From contig CAKZVF010000201.1 of NCBI GenBank assembly GCA_937921995.1, positions 1 to 35,490 on the forward strand: a stretch of 35,490 nucleotides of DNA, in the 5' to 3' direction. Position 1 is the first letter of the stretch. Every line of letters starts with the position of its first letter. The position numbers were made by a program, and so were the translations under genes. Origin of the DNA: an uncultured Pirellulaceae bacterium. GTDB lineage: Bacteria > Planctomycetota > Planctomycetia > Pirellulales > Pirellulaceae. The notes below the pieces were generated by a model, which searched no databases, was not told where the DNA came from, and worked only from the letters and a program-made list of their open reading frames with translations. Of the stretch, positions 23,538 through 32,299 are shown one piece after another.

Positions 23538-24941
23538 ATGAACGCCAGTGAAGTTCTGAGAATTGTCGATTCGTTACATCGCGAAAAAAACATTGAAAAG
23601 GAAACGGTCTTTAAATTGATCGAATCTGCACTGGTGACCGCTGCGCGAAGGCACTTCGGTGATGAAGCCGACATCGAGTTCTTCATCGAACGCGAAACGG
23701 GTGAGATCGCCGGTCGTCACGGGCAGGAGATGCTGGACTACGAAGAGGTGATCGGCCGCATTGGTGCTCAGACCGCCAAACAAGTCATCATTCAAAAAGT
23801 ACGCGAAGCCGAACGTGATGCTCAGATCGAAGAGTTCACCGAAGTCATCGACGAAATTGTCTCCGGTCAAGTCAATCGAAACGAAGGCCGTGTCACGACG
23901 GTTACTCTTGGCGCGGTCGAAGCGATCCTGCCACGCAGTGAACAGATTCCCGGTGACACACACCAAGCCAACGAGCGTATTCGCGCGTTGGTCACTGAGG
24001 TGAAGGCTCAAGGGTCGCGGATCAAAGTTGTGCTCAGCCGAACGCGCGGGAATTTTGTCAAACGGTTATTCGAAAACGAAATCCCCGAGATCTCGGACGG
24101 GATCATTACTATCAACGCGATCGCGCGTGAGGCTGGTTACCGTTCCAAGGTCGCCGTCAGCAGCATCGATTCAAAAGTCGATTGTGTGGGTGCGTGTGTG
24201 GGTGTCCGTGGTAATCGAATCAAAGTCATCATTGACGAATTGGCGGGCGAGCGGATTGACATCGTCCGCTACGACCCCGACCCTCAAATACTTATCCCCA
24301 ATGCATTGCAGCCGGCCGAAGTCGACGAAGTAATTTTGTGTGCGATGATGGGCCGCGCGATCGTGCTGGTGCGAGACGATCAGTTGTCACTGGCGATCGG
24401 AAAACGAGGCCAGAACGTGCGCTTGGGCAGCAAGCTTTGTGGTTGGGATATCGAAATCATGACCCAGACCGAACTTGAGGCTCAGATTGACCGCGCGGTG
24501 CGTGGCTTCTGTGAGATTGATGGCGTCGATGAAGAGTTGGCAAATCGACTGGTCGGTGAGGGTTACCTCTCCTATGACGATCTGGAGGTGATTGAACCCT
24601 CGAATTTGATGGAGATGGGCGATCTAAGCGAAGAGGACGTCGACAAGATTGTCGAACAAGCAGAGGTTCGCGCAGCCGAAGCTGAGAAACGCGCGGCCGA
24701 AGAGAAAAGAATACGCAAAGAACAAGAAGCGATCCGCAAAGTGGCCGAAGCCGCCGAAGCGAAAAAGGCCGCTGAAGCTGCCGCGATCGCAAAACTAGCG
24801 GCTCAGGCCGAGGAAGAAGCAAAGGCCGAAGCGGGCGGAGATGGGGCGGCGGAAACTCCCTCCGAAGGTTCGGCGGATGCAAAATCCGGCGATGAATCCG
24901 CACAACAATCTGAAAACGCAGAAGGCGAAGCAACGGCTTAA
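23538..24941 (+). CDS. nusA: Transcription elongation/termination factor NusA
   Basis: 467 aa. It binds RNA polymerase and nascent RNA and modulates pausing, termination and antitermination. Domains in order: N-terminal RNAP-binding domain (1-~130: [21 protein letters not shown]...[11 protein letters not shown]), S1 domain (~130-200: [24 protein letters not shown]), KH1 ([11 protein letters not shown]), KH2 ([15 protein letters not shown]), then a helix-hairpin-helix-like acidic segment ([20 protein letters not shown]). The last ~90 residues are Ala/Glu/Lys-rich low-complexity sequence instead of a second AR repeat. It is the first of nusA-infB-rbfA. rimP, usually directly upstream, is absent here. 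Confidence 0.97.
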   Translation: MNASEVLRIVDSLHREKNIEKETVFKLIESALVTAARRHFGDEADIEFFIERETGEIAGRHGQEMLDYEEVIGRIGAQTAKQVIIQKVREAERDAQIEEFTEVIDEIVSGQVNRNEGRVTTVTLGAVEAILPRSEQIPGDTHQANERIRALVTEVKAQGSRIKVVLSRTRGNFVKRLFENEIPEISDGIITINAIAREAGYRSKVAVSSIDSKVDCVGACVGVRGNRIKVIIDELAGERIDIVRYDPDPQILIPNALQPAEVDEVILCAMMGRAIVLVRDDQLSLAIGKRGQNVRLGSKLCGWDIEIMTQTELEAQIDRAVRGFCEIDGVDEELANRLVGEGYLSYDDLEVIEPSNLMEMGDLSEEDVDKIVEQAEVRAAEAEKRAAEEKRIRKEQEAIRKVAEAAEAKKAAEAAAIAKLAAQAEEEAKAEAGGDGAAETPSEGSADAKSGDESAQQSENAEGEATA

Positions 24942-25310
24942 GAAAACCAAAACAGGTGCTCGTCTTGGCTCAAGTGCAGGATTCTGCCCCCTAAGGCGAT
25001 CTTAAGACGGATTGGTCCTCTTGCCGGTGTCAGGCTGCGTCCGGCAGCAATGACGAAACTTTAGTGGTAAAAATAGATAACTGGGTTACCATAATCGCAC
25101 GAAACTTGCGATAATTTTTGACCCTGATAAAGAGGGAAGTGTGATTTGAGCAATTTTGCTTGTAGCGGTTGCTTTTGATTGGTATCCAAACCGTGTCTGC
25201 ACTTGGGGCTAATACCTCCAGGCCGAAGGGACGTTTTATGTAATTGTTAAGGTTGAATGACGGGTTGCCGCACACGGCAGTCTTAATCGAAAAAAGGAGG
25301 GTCACGTTCA
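24942..25310. other. 369-base gap between nusA and infB, including the infB leader
   Basis: No gene. A modest GC stem (tgccgg at 25022-25027 with ccggca at 25041-25046) is present. YlxR and L7Ae-like genes often found here in other bacteria are missing. The 3' end holds the infB ribosome site. Confidence 0.6.
25293..25300 (+). promoter_or_regulatory. Strong ribosome binding site for infB
   Basis: aaaggagg ends ten bases before the GTG at 25311. A near-perfect Shine-Dalgarno is rare among the genes of this window and it decides the non-ATG start. Confidence 0.8.
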
Positions 25311-28220
25311 GTGCCCATACGCATCTACGCGTTTGCTAAAGAACTTGGGTTTGATAACAAACAGTTGCTCGATATCTGCGATTCAGCAGGGATCGAGGAT
25401 AAAGGTTCTGCGCTAGCAAGTCTTAGTGACGATGAAGTTGCCGCGATTAAAGACTATCTCGCATCTCCGCCGCCTCCGCCCCAAGAAAGCTTCGAACCTG
25501 AAGAGGATGTCGAAGAATTTGAGGAGGTCGAAGATACCGAAGATACCGAAGACGCCCAAGAGGCCGAAGCAGTTGTCGACGCCGCACCAGAGGAACCATC
25601 GGCTCCCGCTCAAGAAGAAGTGGTTGCGGTTGTTGACGAAGTTGACCAAGTTGCCGAAACCGCCGATGTCCAGACGGAGGAATCCGCTGATGTGGCCGCT
25701 GCGGAAACCGACACGACTGATGAACCGGCAAAGTCCAAAAGTGTTGTCAGCGGTCTGTTGGGCAAACTCCGCAGCCGATCCAAGGAAGTCATGCCTTCGG
25801 TCAAGGCAACCATGGGCAAGCCTATCGTAAAGAAGGCGTCGATCCACGACGTGGCTGCCAAAGCCAAGGGCGACTCTGCCAAGGCCAAGGCCGATGCGCC
25901 AAAGGAAAACGTCAAGCCGGCGTCGCCGATGGCCCCAATGCGCAGCCCATTGTTTTCGCGCGGTCAAAAGGCGGTCCGTGATCTCGATAGCCGTCCTCAA
26001 AAATCCGACTCCGGTGAAGAGAAAAAGCGGCCGGTTAAAAAACGAGGCATCACGGCCAATGTTGCGAAGATGCCCGAGGTCAAGCAACCCGGCGCAGCCG
26101 CGGTTCCTGCGGGAGAAAAAGTACAGAAGCCCGATATTGCGTTGCCGCAAGATGCGATCAATCAGATTCAACGCGGCGGTGGTGCAGCTCCTCTTGAGCA
26201 TCTGACCAAGTCCGCCAAAAAGGGTAAGAAAAAGGGCAAAGGCGCCGACGGCAAGCCCGAAGACATCGTCGGCGAAATGCCATCGAAAGTCAGACGTTCC
26301 GGCAAACGTGAGGACACACCGCTGGGCGGATTGCGTAACCGACGACCGGCGCGTAGCAACTATCGTTCTCGTCCGGGGACACGCCGATCGCGTGGCAAAG
26401 TTGTCAACTCGGCAGCGCCTCGTAAGGGTGACGTCGTCTTGCAACTGCCCTGCACGGTGCGCGAATTTTCCGAAGCCGCCGGCGTGCCTGCGGTTCAAGC
26501 GTTATTGACCCTGCAGCAGCTAGGTGATGATTCCACCAAGACGATCAACTCAGTGTTGCCTGCGGAAATGGTCGAGTTACTGGTCGATCATTTCGAAGCA
26601 AGTGTCGAGATTCGTCAGCAGCAAACGGCTGAAGATGAGCTGATGGCCAACTACGACGTGGAGAACGAGGACGAAGAGAACCTCACCCCACGAGCACCCA
26701 TCGTTACGTTCTTGGGCCATGTCGATCACGGTAAAACGTCATTGCTTGACGCGCTGATTGGCATCGACGTTGTCTCCGGAGAAGCTGGCGGAATCACCCA
26801 GCACATCCGGGCCTACGAAGTCAAAAAGGGCGAACAGAAAATTGCGTTCGTCGATACGCCCGGCCACGAAGCGTTTACCGAAATGCGAGCCCGTGGTGCT
26901 AACGTAACCGATATTGCCGTTTTGGTGGTGGCGGCTGACGATGGAATCATGCCCCAGACCGAAGAAGCGATCACCCACGCCAAGGCCGCCGGTGTTCCGA
27001 TCATCGTGGCGCTGAACAAGATCGACATTCCCGGCGTCACGCCCGACAAAGCGATGCAAGATCTTGCGTCCGCCGAATTGTTGCCCAGTGAATGGGGTGG
27101 CGATACGGAAGTCGTGAAGACCAGTGCGATCGCGGGCACGGGTTTGGATGAATTGCTGGAAACAATTTTAGTAACCGCCGAACTCTACGAATACAAAGCC
27201 AACCCTGAACGTTCGGCGTTTGGAACGTGTTTGGAATCAGAGCAGCAGTCCGATCGCGGTGTCGTGTGTAAAGTCATGGTCCAGGGCGGTACGCTGAACG
27301 TTGGCGACATCGTCGTTTGCGGTGCGGCTCATGGACGCGTCAAGGCGATGCACGACACACTGCATCCAAAACGCCGATTAAAATCAGCCGGCCCATCAAC
27401 GCCTGTGAATTTGACTGGCTTCAACACGGCTCCGGGTGCCGGAGATAAACTCTACGTCGTCGAAGATGTCGCGACAGCACGCGAGATCGCGGAGACGCGT
27501 TTGTCCCAGCAGCATGAACAGGATGTCTCGGGCACCGTGAAGGTCTCCTTGGAAGAGATGCAGCGCCGTTTGGAATCGGGAAACCTCGCGTCCAACGATG
27601 CCGAATTGATCACGCTGAACTTGATCATTCGCGCCGACACCAAAGGTTCGATCGAAGCGATCAAAAAAGAGCTTGGCAAGATCGAGCATCCCGAAGTGCG
27701 AATCAAGATCATTCAAGCGCTTGTTGGTGGCGTGTCAGTTGCGGACGTGAGATTGGCACAAGCCTCCGAAGCCGTCATTTGTGCCTTCAATGTGGTGCCT
27801 GATGAAGCGGCTCGATCGCTGGCGGATGAAGTCAACGCGGAGATCCGGCGTTATGAAGTCATCTACAAAATCACCGACGATCTCAAAGCGATGCTTGAAG
27901 GCCGTCTCAAGCCCGAAGAACATGTGGTGGATTTGGGAATGGCGATGGTGATGCAGACCTTCAGTGTCAGTAAAACCGGCACGATCGCCGGTTGCCGTGT
28001 GATGCGTGGTACGATCGCGCGGGATTGCAACATGCGAGTGATCCGAGAAAACACCGTGATTGGCGATTATCCGATTGAATCGCTCAAACGCGAAAAAGAT
28101 GACGCCAAGGAAGTCCAACGTGGCATGGAATGCGGTATTAAACTTTCAGGTTTCAACGACGTCAAAGAAGGCGATACGCTTGAGGCTTACAAGATCGAAG
28201 AAATCGCTCGGACGTTATAA
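25311..28220 (+). CDS. infB: Translation initiation factor IF-2
   Basis: 969 aa, GTG start supported by the strong ribosome site. IF-2 is the GTPase that places initiator fMet-tRNA on the 30S subunit and promotes subunit joining. Residues 1-50 are an IF2_N domain (IRIYAFAKELGFDNKQLLDIC). Then comes a ~330-residue acidic, then Lys/Ala/Pro-rich linker. A second IF2_N-like segment lies around 375-425 (LPCTVREFSEAAGVPAVQALL). The G domain starts near 463: FLGHVDHGKTSLLDAL (G1), GGITQHI (G2), FVDTPGHEAF (G3), ALNKIDIPG (G4), TSAIAGTGLDELL (G5). Domains II-IV follow, with YKITDDLKAMLEGRL and the C-terminal GTIARDCNMRV region intact. Full length and apparently functional. Confidence 0.98.
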   Translation: MPIRIYAFAKELGFDNKQLLDICDSAGIEDKGSALASLSDDEVAAIKDYLASPPPPPQESFEPEEDVEEFEEVEDTEDTEDAQEAEAVVDAAPEEPSAPAQEEVVAVVDEVDQVAETADVQTEESADVAAAETDTTDEPAKSKSVVSGLLGKLRSRSKEVMPSVKATMGKPIVKKASIHDVAAKAKGDSAKAKADAPKENVKPASPMAPMRSPLFSRGQKAVRDLDSRPQKSDSGEEKKRPVKKRGITANVAKMPEVKQPGAAAVPAGEKVQKPDIALPQDAINQIQRGGGAAPLEHLTKSAKKGKKKGKGADGKPEDIVGEMPSKVRRSGKREDTPLGGLRNRRPARSNYRSRPGTRRSRGKVVNSAAPRKGDVVLQLPCTVREFSEAAGVPAVQALLTLQQLGDDSTKTINSVLPAEMVELLVDHFEASVEIRQQQTAEDELMANYDVENEDEENLTPRAPIVTFLGHVDHGKTSLLDALIGIDVVSGEAGGITQHIRAYEVKKGEQKIAFVDTPGHEAFTEMRARGANVTDIAVLVVAADDGIMPQTEEAITHAKAAGVPIIVALNKIDIPGVTPDKAMQDLASAELLPSEWGGDTEVVKTSAIAGTGLDELLETILVTAELYEYKANPERSAFGTCLESEQQSDRGVVCKVMVQGGTLNVGDIVVCGAAHGRVKAMHDTLHPKRRLKSAGPSTPVNLTGFNTAPGAGDKLYVVEDVATAREIAETRLSQQHEQDVSGTVKVSLEEMQRRLESGNLASNDAELITLNLIIRADTKGSIEAIKKELGKIEHPEVRIKIIQALVGGVSVADVRLAQASEAVICAFNVVPDEAARSLADEVNAEIRRYEVIYKITDDLKAMLEGRLKPEEHVVDLGMAMVMQTFSVSKTGTIAGCRVMRGTIARDCNMRVIRENTVIGDYPIESLKREKDDAKEVQRGMECGIKLSGFNDVKEGDTLEAYKIEEIARTL

Positions 28221-28410
28221 ACCCCAGCGTCGAGCCTGAGTTTTATTGGAGTCACGGACGGCAGGTCAAAGCTTGGTCTGGAAACCGATTCGCTTCAGAC
28301 TCATAAGCTTGAAACGCTCGCCGACATCCGTTGCCGGCGAAAGCCGACAGGGAAATCCGTTATCCTGAATCACTGATCCGCATCCATTTTCCATTGAAAA
28401 GAGTTTCCAA

Positions 28411-28866
28411 ATGAGTTCACGCCGAGTCTTAAAAGCTGCTCAGGCAGTCCGCGAGGTTGTCGGCATGGCCATTATCGCCGATCTTAAAGATCCGCGCATC
28501 AAGGATGCGACGGTAACGATGGTCGAGGTATCCCCGGACATGCGACAAGCCAAAGTGCATGTCTCAGTCATGGGTGACGAAACCAAGCAAAACCTGTGCA
28601 TCAAAGGCTTGCAGAGCTCTGCGGGGTACTTGCAGTCGAAAATTGGAAATCGAATCGATACGCGTTACACGCCGAAGATTCAGTTCGTGTTGGATAAGGG
28701 TATCAAGAACGCCATGACGGTCGCTCGCATTCTTGAGGAAGTGTTGCCCAAAGAGGAGGCCGCTAAAGAAGCTGCCGCCGCCAAAGAGGCGGAAGAGGGC
28801 AAGGAATTTGCTGACTCTTCACTTGGCGAGGCAGAATCGCCTTCGCAAGATGCAGAAGCCAACTAA
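28411..28866 (+). CDS. rbfA: Ribosome-binding factor A
   Basis: 151 aa. RbfA is a KH-type protein that binds 16S rRNA in pre-30S particles and aids late maturation. Family features: an opening RRVLKAAQAVREVVGMAI, LKDPRIKDATVTMVEVSPDMRQAKVHVSV, then LQSSAGYLQSKIGNRIDTRYTPKIQFVLDKGI. The last ~35 residues are an Ala/Glu-rich acidic tail not needed for the fold. ATG at 28411. It follows infB in the canonical order with a 190-base gap. Confidence 0.96.
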   Translation: MSSRRVLKAAQAVREVVGMAIIADLKDPRIKDATVTMVEVSPDMRQAKVHVSVMGDETKQNLCIKGLQSSAGYLQSKIGNRIDTRYTPKIQFVLDKGIKNAMTVARILEEVLPKEEAAKEAAAAKEAEEGKEFADSSLGEAESPSQDAEAN

Positions 28867-28959
28867 AATCGGGTCACCATCGGATATTAACAAAATCGGT
28901 TACTAGCCCGATATTTTTCAAACTTAATCAACTGTTGAAAACGCTCTGAAGAAAATTTA

Positions 28960-29895
28960 ATGGCTGCAAAAAACCGAGCTGAACTGATCGCAAACCTCTT
29001 TAAGGTTCTCAAAAAAGAATACCAACCGGTTCTCCCACCATCCAACCGGACCGTGATCGAAAATGCGATCTACGGCTGCTGTTTAGAAGATTCGACGTAC
29101 GAAGGTGCCGATGAGGCGTTCGCCAAGCTCCATGAGAACTATTTCGATTGGAACGAAGTCCGGGTGACCACGGCGGCCGAACTGGCTCAATCGATGAAAA
29201 GCCTCAGCCATCCCCTGCAGGCGGCAGAGCGTTTAAAAAAATTACTGTATGGGATTTTCGAAACCTACTATCAATTCGATCTTGAATTCCTGAAAAAGGA
29301 AAATCTCAGCAAGGCCGTCATCCAGTTCGAAAAAATGCCGGGCGTGTCGCAGTACACGATCGGCTTCATGTCGCAAAATGGCTTGAACGGTCACTCGATC
29401 CCGACCGACCGTTCGTTGCTAGAGTTGATGGTGGTGATCGGCGTCATTACCGAAGAGGAAGCAAAGAAGGGACGCGTGCCAGGTTTGGAGCGGGCCGTCC
29501 CCAAAGCCAAGGGCGTTGAGTTCGGTTCGTTGGTGCATCAGTTGGCGGTTACTTTTCACAATGCCCCTTTTAGTACCACCACACGCAACATCATTTTGAA
29601 AATTGCTCCCGATGCGAAGGAGCGATTTCCTAAACGTGGCGGCAAGGCAAAGGCTCAACCCGCCGCGACCAAGGCCGCAAAAAAAGCTCCGGCGAAGAAG
29701 GTTGCCGCTAAAAAGGCACCGGTGAAGAAAGCGCCCGTTAAGAAAGCCGCTGCGAAAAAAGCACCCGCGAAAAAATCGGCTAAAAAAGTCGCGAAGAAGG
29801 CTGCCAGTAAAAAGCCCGCGGCTAAAAAGGCACCTGTGAAGAAGGCGAAAAAGAAGACGTCATCGAAATCACTGGCGAAAAAGAAACCTAGGTAG
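28960..29895 (+). CDS. HhH-GPD (endonuclease III-like) protein with histone H1-like tail
   Basis: 311 aa. Residues about 10-225 resemble the helix-hairpin-helix DNA glycosylase fold. The hairpin MPGVSQYTIGFM aligns with the LPGVGRKTA motif, and SIPTDRSLLEL (Asp150) with the VDTHIFRV motif that holds the catalytic Asp. The catalytic Lys of endonuclease III is replaced by Tyr132, and the four-Cys iron-sulfur cluster is missing. It could be a monofunctional glycosylase or a DNA-binding protein without lyase activity. Residues ~231-311 are almost only Lys/Ala/Pro in repeats such as KKAPAKKVAAKKAPVKKA, like histone H1 C-terminal tails, and should bind DNA non-specifically. It lies between rbfA and yebC on the same strand. 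Confidence 0.8.
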   Translation: MAAKNRAELIANLFKVLKKEYQPVLPPSNRTVIENAIYGCCLEDSTYEGADEAFAKLHENYFDWNEVRVTTAAELAQSMKSLSHPLQAAERLKKLLYGIFETYYQFDLEFLKKENLSKAVIQFEKMPGVSQYTIGFMSQNGLNGHSIPTDRSLLELMVVIGVITEEEAKKGRVPGLERAVPKAKGVEFGSLVHQLAVTFHNAPFSTTTRNIILKIAPDAKERFPKRGGKAKAQPAATKAAKKAPAKKVAAKKAPVKKAPVKKAAAKKAPAKKSAKKVAKKAASKKPAAKKAPVKKAKKKTSSKSLAKKKPR

Positions 29896-29954
29896 TTTTC
29901 GTTGATAATGTTCGTCATAGGCGAAAACGATGTTTGTATCAAAAGGATTGAGAG

Positions 29955-30704
29955 ATGGCCGGCCATAGTAAATGGGCAAATATCAAACACCGGAAATCGG
30001 CGGTGGACGCCAAACGCAGTAAAGCTTGGAGTAAGCTCTCCAAAGCGATCATCGTCGCGGCGAAAATGGGCGGTCCAGATCCCGCCGGCAACGCGCGACT
30101 GCGGACGGCGATCGCCGACGCCAAAGCTGTCAGCATGCCCAAAGACAACATCAATCGAGCGATCAAAAAAGGGTCGGGCGAATCAGACGGCACGGTCTAC
30201 GAGGAACTGATCTACGAAGGTTATGGCGTCGAAGGCGTCGCCATCATGTGCGATGCGTTGACTGACAATCGCAATCGAACTTCCCCCGAACTCAAGAAGA
30301 TTTTTGAGAACAACGGCGGCAAGATGGGGACCACCGGATGCGTTTCGTTCATGTTCGATCGCAAGGGGCTGTTTATCATTGACGCCGAAAAAATCAGCGA
30401 AGAAGCGCTGATGGAATTGGCGATGGAAGCCGGCGCGGAGGACATCGTCAATCGAGACGGGCAATTCGAAGTGACTTGCGATCCTGATATTTTTTCTGAC
30501 GTTTCTGAGGCGTTTGAAGCCGCCGAACTCGAATGCGAATCTCAACAAGTCACTCGCATTCCTCAGAACACCGTCGACTTGGAAGCCGAAGCAGCGAAAC
30601 AGGTGCTCAAGCTGATGGACGAACTGGACGATCACGATGACCTTCAAAAGGTGTCGGCTAACTTCAATATCTCTGATGAAGTCATGGCAGAGATTGCGGA
30701 GTAG
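29955..30704 (+). CDS. yebC: YebC/PmpR family protein
   Basis: 249 aa, full-length. The start MAGHSKWANIKHRKSAVDAKRSK is the family hallmark. AARMGG-like AAKMGGPDPAGNARLRTAI, MPKDNINRAIKKG, YEGYGVEGVAIM and NRTSPELKKIFENNGGKMG follow. Members act as DNA-binding regulators (PmpR) or as translation factors relieving ribosome stalling at proline runs (YebC/TACO1); which applies here cannot be told from sequence. ATG at 29955 with GAGAG close upstream. It ends the plus-strand run that starts with the ABC ATPase. Confidence 0.96.
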   Translation: MAGHSKWANIKHRKSAVDAKRSKAWSKLSKAIIVAAKMGGPDPAGNARLRTAIADAKAVSMPKDNINRAIKKGSGESDGTVYEELIYEGYGVEGVAIMCDALTDNRNRTSPELKKIFENNGGKMGTTGCVSFMFDRKGLFIIDAEKISEEALMELAMEAGAEDIVNRDGQFEVTCDPDIFSDVSEAFEAAELECESQQVTRIPQNTVDLEAEAAKQVLKLMDELDDHDDLQKVSANFNISDEVMAEIAE

Positions 30705-30706
30705 AT

Positions 30707-30724
30707 GGTCGGAACCGGCCCTGC
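30707..30724. repeat. Partial copy of the GGAACCGGCCCTGC repeat
   Basis: ggtcggaaccggccctgc, right after the yebC stop, matches the right arm of the palindrome at 6228-6247 plus its flanking bases. Confidence 0.65.
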
Positions 30725-30750
30725 GAACTGCGTTTCCTTTTAATCTTTAG

Positions 30751-30790
30751 GGTAGTGGGTGAGGCCACGAATCCGGCAGTTCCATTAAAC
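30751..30790. repeat. Copy of the GTAGTGGGTGAGGCCACGAATCC repeat
   Basis: Matches 10433-10472 over about 40 bases with several substitutions, including the following cattaaa. It lies between the convergent yebC and acyltransferase genes. Confidence 0.75.
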
Positions 30791-30808
30791 GGTAACTTAG
30801 AAACTCCC

Positions 30809-32026
30809 CTACCCTTGAAATGTTCTTGATTCGGCCTGGAGTTCTTTTAGTTTCGCTTCCAGACGCGATTGAATTTGAGCGGTCAACGGGTTGGTCTTCG
30901 CGCCACGCACCCGCTCGGGAGAAACTTCGATGGCTTCATCAACATCGATAATGACGCGCATCGGTTTGTGAATGCGACACCGGTCGGTCAGATCTTCTTC
31001 GAACTTTTCGACCGTTTCTAAAATTCGGTCCACCGAGGGCTCTTCGGCCAAATATTGTTCGGGATAGCAATCAATTTGCTGGGCCAAATAGGTGTCTTCC
31101 AGCTGTCGCCAGCGCCGTTTCCGTTCGGTGGGGGACAGTTTGTTGAGGCTGAGATCAGGGAAGATTTTCACGCGCAAGTTCTTAATGCGAATCGCAATCC
31201 CGGCGTCGGACGTCGCGCCCAACCACTCTTGTTCCAAAGGACATAAGAGATGATTGACTAAATTGTTTTGGCGTTGTTTCAGCGACAGTTGGTTGTCCGG
31301 AAGAATCCCGTATTGAAGTTCTTTTAAACGCAGCAGCGCGTCTCCGACCTTGATGATCCGGTCGACCACCGGTTGTTCCGCTTGAGGCCGCCATGTCAGC
31401 TTATGTTCGATGTCGGTTAGCACGGGATCACAGGCCGCCACCAAATCGCCGTCGAAGATATAGCGAATTCCAACCGGATGGACCACGACTTTGCCAGAAC
31501 TGTTTTTGGCGCGACGTTTGGCGGCGGTTGTCGCGATAAAGGCTGGCCCATCCATCAGCGCCATTAATTGATCGTTGGTGCGACTGGTGGTGCCTTCGGG
31601 AAAGATCAGCAACGGGCGATCCGCATTCTGCAGCGCCTTGATTGCGAAATCGACTGATGTCTTGTCCAGCCCTTCGCGGTTGACGCTAAAGCCACCCATT
31701 GTGCGAATCACCAGGGTATCGCGCAGGTTTTGGTTGAACAGGTGCCAACTGGCCATCGTGTAAAAGGGAGAACCGGTGGCCGCGGTTAATTCACACATCA
31801 CCACGGGATCGGAGGTCCGCGGGTGATTGGGGGTCAGCATCACTCCATGGCCGTCGGCGACCGATTGCTTCAACCGATCGGCGTTTCGAACCTCGCAAGA
31901 AACGATCCCCTGCCGCCGTAGTAAATACCTGTGAACGCCCAAACGCAAAAGCGCCTTCAGCGGCAACGCGGAAGCGATAGGGGGCACAAATTGGTAGGGT
32001 TTCTCAATTAAGATTCCTTCTTGCAC
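30809..32026 (-). CDS. PlsC-like acyltransferase with long C-terminal extension
   Basis: 405 aa. The glycerolipid acyltransferase motifs are clear: block I NHPRTSDP (His68, Asp73) and block III FPEGTTS (about 142-148), with GGFSVNREG between. Such enzymes transfer acyl chains to lysophosphatidate or related acceptors. The C-terminal ~200 residues are a charged helical region (RRWRQLEDTYLAQQIDCYPEQYL) without a recognised domain, longer than in classical PlsC (about 240 aa). No clear membrane helix. The start is uncertain: the GTG at 32026 has GAGA at good spacing, a TTG at 32032 would add two residues. Convergent with yebC and divergent from the sigma factor gene. Confidence 0.85.
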   Translation of the reverse strand: MQEGILIEKPYQFVPPIASALPLKALLRLGVHRYLLRRQGIVSCEVRNADRLKQSVADGHGVMLTPNHPRTSDPVVMCELTAATGSPFYTMASWHLFNQNLRDTLVIRTMGGFSVNREGLDKTSVDFAIKALQNADRPLLIFPEGTTSRTNDQLMALMDGPAFIATTAAKRRAKNSSGKVVVHPVGIRYIFDGDLVAACDPVLTDIEHKLTWRPQAEQPVVDRIIKVGDALLRLKELQYGILPDNQLSLKQRQNNLVNHLLCPLEQEWLGATSDAGIAIRIKNLRVKIFPDLSLNKLSPTERKRRWRQLEDTYLAQQIDCYPEQYLAEEPSVDRILETVEKFEEDLTDRCRIHKPMRVIIDVDEAIEVSPERVRGAKTNPLTAQIQSRLEAKLKELQAESRTFQG

Positions 32027-32299
32027 AGGCAAATCTCGTTTTCAAAAGGGAGGTACAGATTTAAGCGGCTTTCAGTTTACGGGCGTTCGTTGCGGATGCG
32101 TATAAGAAGATCAAGAATTGGCCAAGGTTTCCGCACGATACCAGCACGATTGAGTGTTTTAAGAGCTTTGCAAAGGCTTTCACGCAACATTCACCTAACG
32201 ACGGGAAATTGCAGCTATTTCATCATTGATTCGCAATCCCTCCCATGATGTACTATTTCTTGAGGTGTACATTTATATCTTTATTGGAAGTCAATTTCC

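Noticed and set aside
25413-26498. A 361-codon minus-strand frame across infB
   Set aside because: It mirrors the low-complexity linker of IF-2 and has no family features; frames like this arise opposite Lys/Ala/Glu-rich coding DNA.
28221-28410. A hairpin with AAGCTT arms between infB and rbfA
   Set aside because: Pairing is interrupted and no T run follows; a chance fold is likely.
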